Made by a program: the position numbers and the translations under genes
Part shown: in pieces, positions 59,699-64,000 of the stretch
How the letters are laid out: every line of letters begins with the position of its first letter
Position numbering within the stretch: position 1 is the stretch's first letter
NCBI GenBank assembly: GCA_019059635.1
Contig: JAGVRJ010000004.1
Coordinates: forward strand, 1,674,001 to 1,738,000
Length of the DNA stretch: 64,000 nucleotides
Direction of reading: 5' to 3'
From: Proales similis
Taxonomy: Eukaryota; Rotifera; Eurotatoria; Ploima; Proalidae
The notes under the pieces: model-generated
Told to the model about the DNA's origin: nothing
The model's input: only the letters and a program-made list of their open reading frames with translations
Databases searched by the model: none

Positions 59699-60405
59699 TT
59701 TCTTCTTTGCTTCTCAAATGCTGAAATTCTAAAATATCGTCTAACAGCATCATAAATGATTGTAATCGGCTTCAGAATTAGAAAAAATTTTTTATTAAAA
59801 TTACTTTAAGTGTTCCTAAGAGCATCTTGTGTCGCTGAATAAAAATACTAAGGTTGATGTGAAAACATTTTTGAGCAAATAAAAAGGTGACATTTAACAT
59901 CGACCTTAAGCAAGCACTCTCATTTATGTAAAGTTTTAAGCTTCGAAAGCGGACCCGTTCAACTCCAATAAATTAGTTAGATAGTCTTGGGTATGATTCT
60001 AACTGTAAACAAGAAATTATCAATTTAAAAACGAAAGTGACCCACTCTCCAAGTTCAAAACCCATGTAACATAATCGGTTGCCGGCTAGAGTCCAACATG
60101 AGGAAAAGTTCGAAGGACAATCCTAAAATTTCTGATTGTTCTGTATTGGTCTCAAGACTATGCGTCAAAGCAGCAGGACATAAAAAAATAAAAAAATTTT
60201 AAAAGAATGTCCGATAAATTTTTCACCGATTATTATAAATAAATCCTCATAATGCCCAGCTTTCGCATGTGCAAATCATTATTCAGAATAATGTTTGCCG
60301 CGTATGAAAGTGATTACGTTGACACTAAAGTAGTATATTGATAAACGAGACCCTTTTATTATCCCTCCCTTTACTTATTAGTTACATTTTTTAGAAATAG
60401 ACGAA
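59699..60405. promoter_or_regulatory. divergent promoter region
   Basis: 707 bp between a - strand gene and the + strand lectin gene. No coding frame or clear known site. It must hold both promoters. Confidence 0.4.
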
Positions 60406-62220
60406 ATGAAACTTGTCACTGGACTGTTTCTGGTACATACGCTAATCGTTTCCTCTCTGGGATTCAATTCTGGGCCTGTACTTCGTCGCTTCGAATACAA
60501 GCTTAGTTTTAAAGGACCACACCTTGTTTTTAAAGACGGAACTGTCCCTTTTTGGAAACATAGTGGAGCAGCAATTGCATCTAATGAACAAATAAGAATT
60601 ACTCCTTCAATCAGAAGTCAGAAAGGCCAAGTTTGGTCTACTTTCACAATGCCAAACGATAATTGGGAAGTTGAAGTTGCACTTAGAGTGACCGGAAGAG
60701 GAAGAGTAGGCGCGGATGGAATGGTAGGAGTTTTTTTGACATGTTGCGTTTTTTTCCAAAAAAAATTGTGTAATTAAACAAGGCTATATGGTATACCGAG
60801 ACACCTGGCACCGAAGGTTCTGTATTTGGATCGAATGATTACTGGAAAGGACTTGGAGTGTTTTTAGATTCCTTTGATAACGATGCTCAAGTATAAATCT
60901 TCAAACTTTTCTTCAACATCCTCATAGACTTATTTAAAATTATAGCAAAATAATCCTCATATTATGGTGATGACAAACGATGGAAGCAAATCGTATGATC
61001 ATCACCGCGACGGAATTACTCAACAGCTCGGAGGTTGTCTCAGGGACTTCCGCAACAAACCTTTTCCTGTACGAATCAAAGTTGAATACTTCAAAAGAGT
61101 GCTTACTATATATTACCATGGTGGATTGAATAATGATCTCAATAGCTATGAGCTCTGTACTCGAGTAGAGAATATTGATTTGCCGAAGAATGGTTATTTC
61201 GGACTGACAGCTGAAACAGGCGGCTTAGCTGATGATCACGACGTCCTGTCGTTTATTACACACTCTTTACTGGAGCAAACTAATCAGGTATGACACTTAA
61301 ACTTTCTCTTCCAGTAATGGTTTAATTTTCAAGCAACGAAAAAGCCATCCGAGCATCCTAGTGTTGAACAACAAAAGTACGACAAGGAGTATGAAGAGTT
61401 TGTAAAGCAGTTGGAATTAGAAAAAGAAAGGTATTTTTATTTAATAAAAGGTTTCAGATCAGTTTAAAAACAAGCTTTTAAGATACCGAAAAGAGCATCC
61501 AGATGTGACACCTGAATATGATGAAAAAAGGGTATTTTTCAAAATGAGTTAGCTAAAACGATCCTTCTTACTCATCTATTTAGTTCGAAAGCGAGAGCGA
61601 CCGACAGTTCAGAAATATACTTGACATTCAAAACTCAATTCATCATTCAATTCGAGGCATGGATGCTAAATTGGCCGAAATGCTCGGACGTCAAGAGCAT
61701 ATGACTTCTATGCTGGCGAACCGTGGGTCACCTTCACCAGCTGGGCAACCAAGTAATGGTGTTCAAGTCGAAGGCTTAAGAAGAGATGAAATCAATCAGT
61801 TGGTGAATCAGCAAAATGAGCTTGTTCGTACGATAAGAGACATCTCGTAAGCTAAGCTCAGTCATAAAAATTAATTTCTAAACTTCATAAAAATTACCAA
61901 GTGCCTCTATATCTGATTTGCAACGGAAAACAAGTGCTCTAAGTGATAATTCGCGCGGCCCTGTACAAACTGGAGGTCAGCCAACTCCAGGTCAAACCCA
62001 ACAAATTGTTGACGGTATTAAGAATCTCCGGTTTGAAATGGCCAATTTATTAAGCAAAGTAAATTATCACTGACAGCAGCTTATTTATATTTTAACCTCT
62101 TATTTTTTACAGAATCAAGCCCGCTGCCCTGAATCAAACGATTGCGCTTCAAAGTTCTTCTACGTTTTAATTATCGTCCTTCAAACTCTGGTTATAATTG
62201 GCACATTCTTATTCAAGTAA
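60406..62220 (+). CDS. LMAN1: ERGIC-53/LMAN1-like L-type lectin
   Basis: Eight exons, 60406-60723, 60783-60890, 60946-61287, 61345-61430, 61483-61531, 61584-61846, 61902-62058, 62113-62220, giving 476 residues. A mannose-binding cargo receptor cycling between ER and Golgi. Visible: a signal peptide (VTGLFLVHTLIVSSLG), the legume-lectin domain with RRFEYKLSFKGPHL, GADGMAIWYT, GVFLDSFDNDAQ and the calcium and sugar region, GYFGLTAETGGLADDHDVLS, then a coiled coil rich in Gln/Glu, and one C-terminal membrane span (FFYVLIIVLQTLVIIGTFLF) that ends the protein. The human protein has a KKFF-type cytosolic tail. Here only a short LFK follows the span, so the usual export and retrieval signals are missing or replaced. 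Confidence 0.93.
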
Positions 62221-62545
62221 TTCTAAGTGATACTTTTAAGTTGAAGTTTTATTTCTGACATCTAATTATATTAATTAGAATGCGTTCGGATTCTTTTGAT
62301 GGGAAATATTTTAAATCAGCGTAAATTAAAGCAGCATCTTTCTAAGTATACTAAAACATCTATATACAGCAGCAATTTTGCCGGGGTACGAAGTAACTTT
62401 AACTAAACCGCTACTGGTTTTGTTATTTTCCAGTTTACCCTTTGCCAGTTTGTGTACCGTTAAAAAATTCCAAAATAAACTTTCGATACCTCGCCACTTC
62501 TTTATTTGAATCATTAATTTTGAATCTATTCGCAATAAATATAGC
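62221..62545. other. intergenic, convergent 3' ends
   Basis: 325 bp between two converging genes; nothing recognised. Confidence 0.5.
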
Positions 62546-63577
62546 TTATTGATTTTCAGGCTTGTAAAGCCCTAATTTTATACAACTATCAGCCATGTCT
62601 ATTATGGTTTGACGAAAGTCTGTGGGAGTTATTCCCAATACATTTCGCATTCGAGTGTCATCAATTTTAGCATTTTTACCTACAACCTCACCCTCTTCAA
62701 TTTCAGTTGGAAATTTAAATCCTTTAATGGAAAATACTTCGCGCAGAATTTCTGTCCATTCACTGAATGGGATAGGTTTGGTAGAAGAGACAATCACATG
62801 CCGGTGACCATTCGCTTCAATACGTAGTGCAGCCTCAATATGAGCTTTAGCCACATCGCGCACGTCACAACTTGGCGAACAGTTTAAAGGTATTTTCTTG
62901 AGCTTATTATTGAAAATTGCCAAGAATTTGCTAGCTGAAGCACCTTGGCTTGCATTTAATAATGGTCCAAGAACCAGTGTAGGATGAATGACAGCCATAT
63001 CGAAGCAATCCAAATTATTTTCTTTTCTAAATTTTACAAAGTCCCAGGCTGCTTTTTCGGCAAGAATTTTTGATTTTCCATAAGCTAGATGCATTTTGTG
63101 TATGTCTGGCCAATCTTCTTCAGAATATGTCCGGTTTTCCCAACGATAACCTACAATGCTCAGTCCTGATCCAGTAAGGATTACTTTTTTAACCTTGCTT
63201 TGTATGCATGCGTTCAAAATATTCAAAGTTCCTTCAACCGCCGGACGTATAACTAAATCTTGATCATTCTCAGTCGAGTGTGCAACAGGCAGGGGTGATG
63301 CGACGTGAAAAACTACATCTATATCGGGAGTAATACACTTTTTCCAAACCTCAGCATCAAGAAGTTCAGCCTCAACTAGTTCCAGCTTTGTTTGGTCGCT
63401 TTCTATCTGACGTAAGCTTGCTATTTTGACTGGATCATTTAATGCTCGCACAGATCCAACAACTTTGCATCCTTGTAATAGAAGTAATTTTACTATATGA
63501 TGCGCAATATATCCGCTCGCACCAGTCACAAAAGCTTTTTTGAGCTGCATTCTGTTGAGGTTTAAATAATTCATCAC
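62546..63577 (-). CDS. dihydroflavonol-4-reductase-like NAD(P)-dependent reductase
   Basis: One exon, 343 residues. A short-chain dehydrogenase of the extended type, like DFR, cinnamoyl-CoA reductase and animal relatives; reduces a ketone or aldehyde with NAD(P)H. Visible: the N-terminal nucleotide fold AFVTGASGYIAHHIVKLLL (residues 15-33), VGSVR after strand 2, FHVASPLPV, VILTGSGLSIVG, and the catalytic YGKSK (Tyr-x3-Lys) in LAYGKSKILAEKAAWDF, then the family HPTLVLGPLL block. An Arg after strand 2 suggests NADPH. No signal or membrane segment. Animals seldom have a clear flavonoid role for this family, so the substrate is unknown. Confidence 0.9.
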   Translation of the reverse strand: MMNYLNLNRMQLKKAFVTGASGYIAHHIVKLLLLQGCKVVGSVRALNDPVKIASLRQIESDQTKLELVEAELLDAEVWKKCITPDIDVVFHVASPLPVAHSTENDQDLVIRPAVEGTLNILNACIQSKVKKVILTGSGLSIVGYRWENRTYSEEDWPDIHKMHLAYGKSKILAEKAAWDFVKFRKENNLDCFDMAVIHPTLVLGPLLNASQGASASKFLAIFNNKLKKIPLNCSPSCDVRDVAKAHIEAALRIEANGHRHVIVSSTKPIPFSEWTEILREVFSIKGFKFPTEIEEGEVVGKNAKIDDTRMRNVLGITPTDFRQTIIDMADSCIKLGLYKPENQ

Positions 63578-63659
63578 TGGGGAAGTCCTTTAGATCTAAA
63601 TGAAAGAAAGGCCAGTGTTACATAAAAATTGTTTCATAAACAGTGCAAGGTTGGTTTTG

Positions 63660-63978
63660 TCAATTAATTTTTATTACTCTTCTAATACGATCAAATAGTT
63701 TTTGTTGAATGTTTATCGATGCTTGAAAACCAAAGATGGGATGAGTCAGAAAAGCCATTCCATGAAATGCATTCTCGTAGTAAGCTATTTCCACTTTAAC
63801 TCCTGAATTCTTAAGCCTGTTGGCATAAATCAAAGCCTCATCTTTAAAACAGTCCCACTCAAATACGATCATATATGTTGGAGGAAGACCTCTTAAATTG
63901 TTTTCAGAAGCTAACAACGGTGACATAGATGGATCAAACAATTTTAAAAATAATCGACTTAAATCATATTCATCCATT
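63660..63978 (-). CDS. arylacetamide-deacetylase-like alpha/beta hydrolase, last exon only
   Basis: C-terminal exon of a - strand gene whose start lies beyond the right window edge. It begins after an AG acceptor at 63979-63980, so the Met at 63977 is internal. It shows LPPTYMIVFEWDCFKDEAL, the strand with the acid member of the catalytic triad (Asp in EWDCFKDE), and AYYENAFHGM with the catalytic histidine. The nucleophile elbow and HGGG loop are outside the window. Hormone-sensitive-lipase family members act on ester and amide bonds of drugs and lipids; the exact substrate cannot be said. Confidence 0.85.
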
Positions 63979-64000
63979 CTATTGTCAATTTCTATTTTTT

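Noticed and set aside
61321-61345. Acceptor at 61333 for exon 4 of the lectin gene
   Set aside because: It gives the wrong phase. The acceptor AAAAAG at 61344 keeps the frame PSEHPSVEQQKYDKEYEE.

Overview
This 64 kb window looks like nuclear DNA of an invertebrate animal. The genes have many short GT-AG introns, several of only 42-60 nt. The gene set is metazoan: two polypeptide GalNAc-transferases, an IA-2/PTPRN-type receptor pseudophosphatase, VAP, ERGIC-53, an hnRNP M-like protein and the mitochondrial ATP synthase beta subunit. Intergenic DNA is AT-rich. The species cannot be fixed from the sequence alone. All exon models below were built by reading splice sites and checking that reading phases close; none has transcript support.

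Left part (1-29.1 kb) is a pile-up of nested transposons. A 175-bp tandem repeat survives as fragments (3281-3352, 6030-6197, 19340-19925) around a decayed + strand Ty3/gypsy element (1-3280), a decayed transposase-like gene (about 3900-4960, - strand) and a decayed - strand Ty1/copia element. The copia element is split by a truncated gypsy element (A), and A is itself split by a young gypsy element (B1, 10532-16201, TSD CATC). To the right lie a mariner fragment and an old + strand relic of the B family. That relic is interrupted by a second young copy (B2, 21184-28775, TSD TATA). B is a chromodomain-bearing Ty3/gypsy family. B2 also carries an envelope-like gene in frame with pol and a small ORF downstream of it. 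B1 has lost the envelope between two 10-bp repeats. Both copies have DPG, not DS/TG, at the protease active site. Both are broken by frameshifts, and B2 also has a stop codon.

Right part (29.3-64 kb) is dense host DNA: GalNAc-transferase 1 (+), a sialin-type MFS transporter (-), GalNAc-transferase 2 with a duplicated 171-nt exon (+), a D-aspartate/D-amino-acid oxidase with a 14-nt micro-exon (+), an IA-2 orthologue of 17 exons (+), VAP and a divergent MSP-domain paralogue in tandem (+), endonuclease V (-), an hnRNP M-like three-RRM protein with a tRNA-like sequence in an intron (-), ATP synthase beta (+), two unrecognised 250-residue proteins (-), an ERGIC-53-like lectin (+), a dihydroflavonol-reductase-like enzyme (-) and the 3' end of an arylacetamide-deacetylase-like hydrolase (-).

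Several host genes act in the secretory pathway (O-glycosylation, ER contact sites, ER-Golgi cargo transport, dense-core vesicles). They are separate transcription units, so there is no evidence that their proximity is functional.
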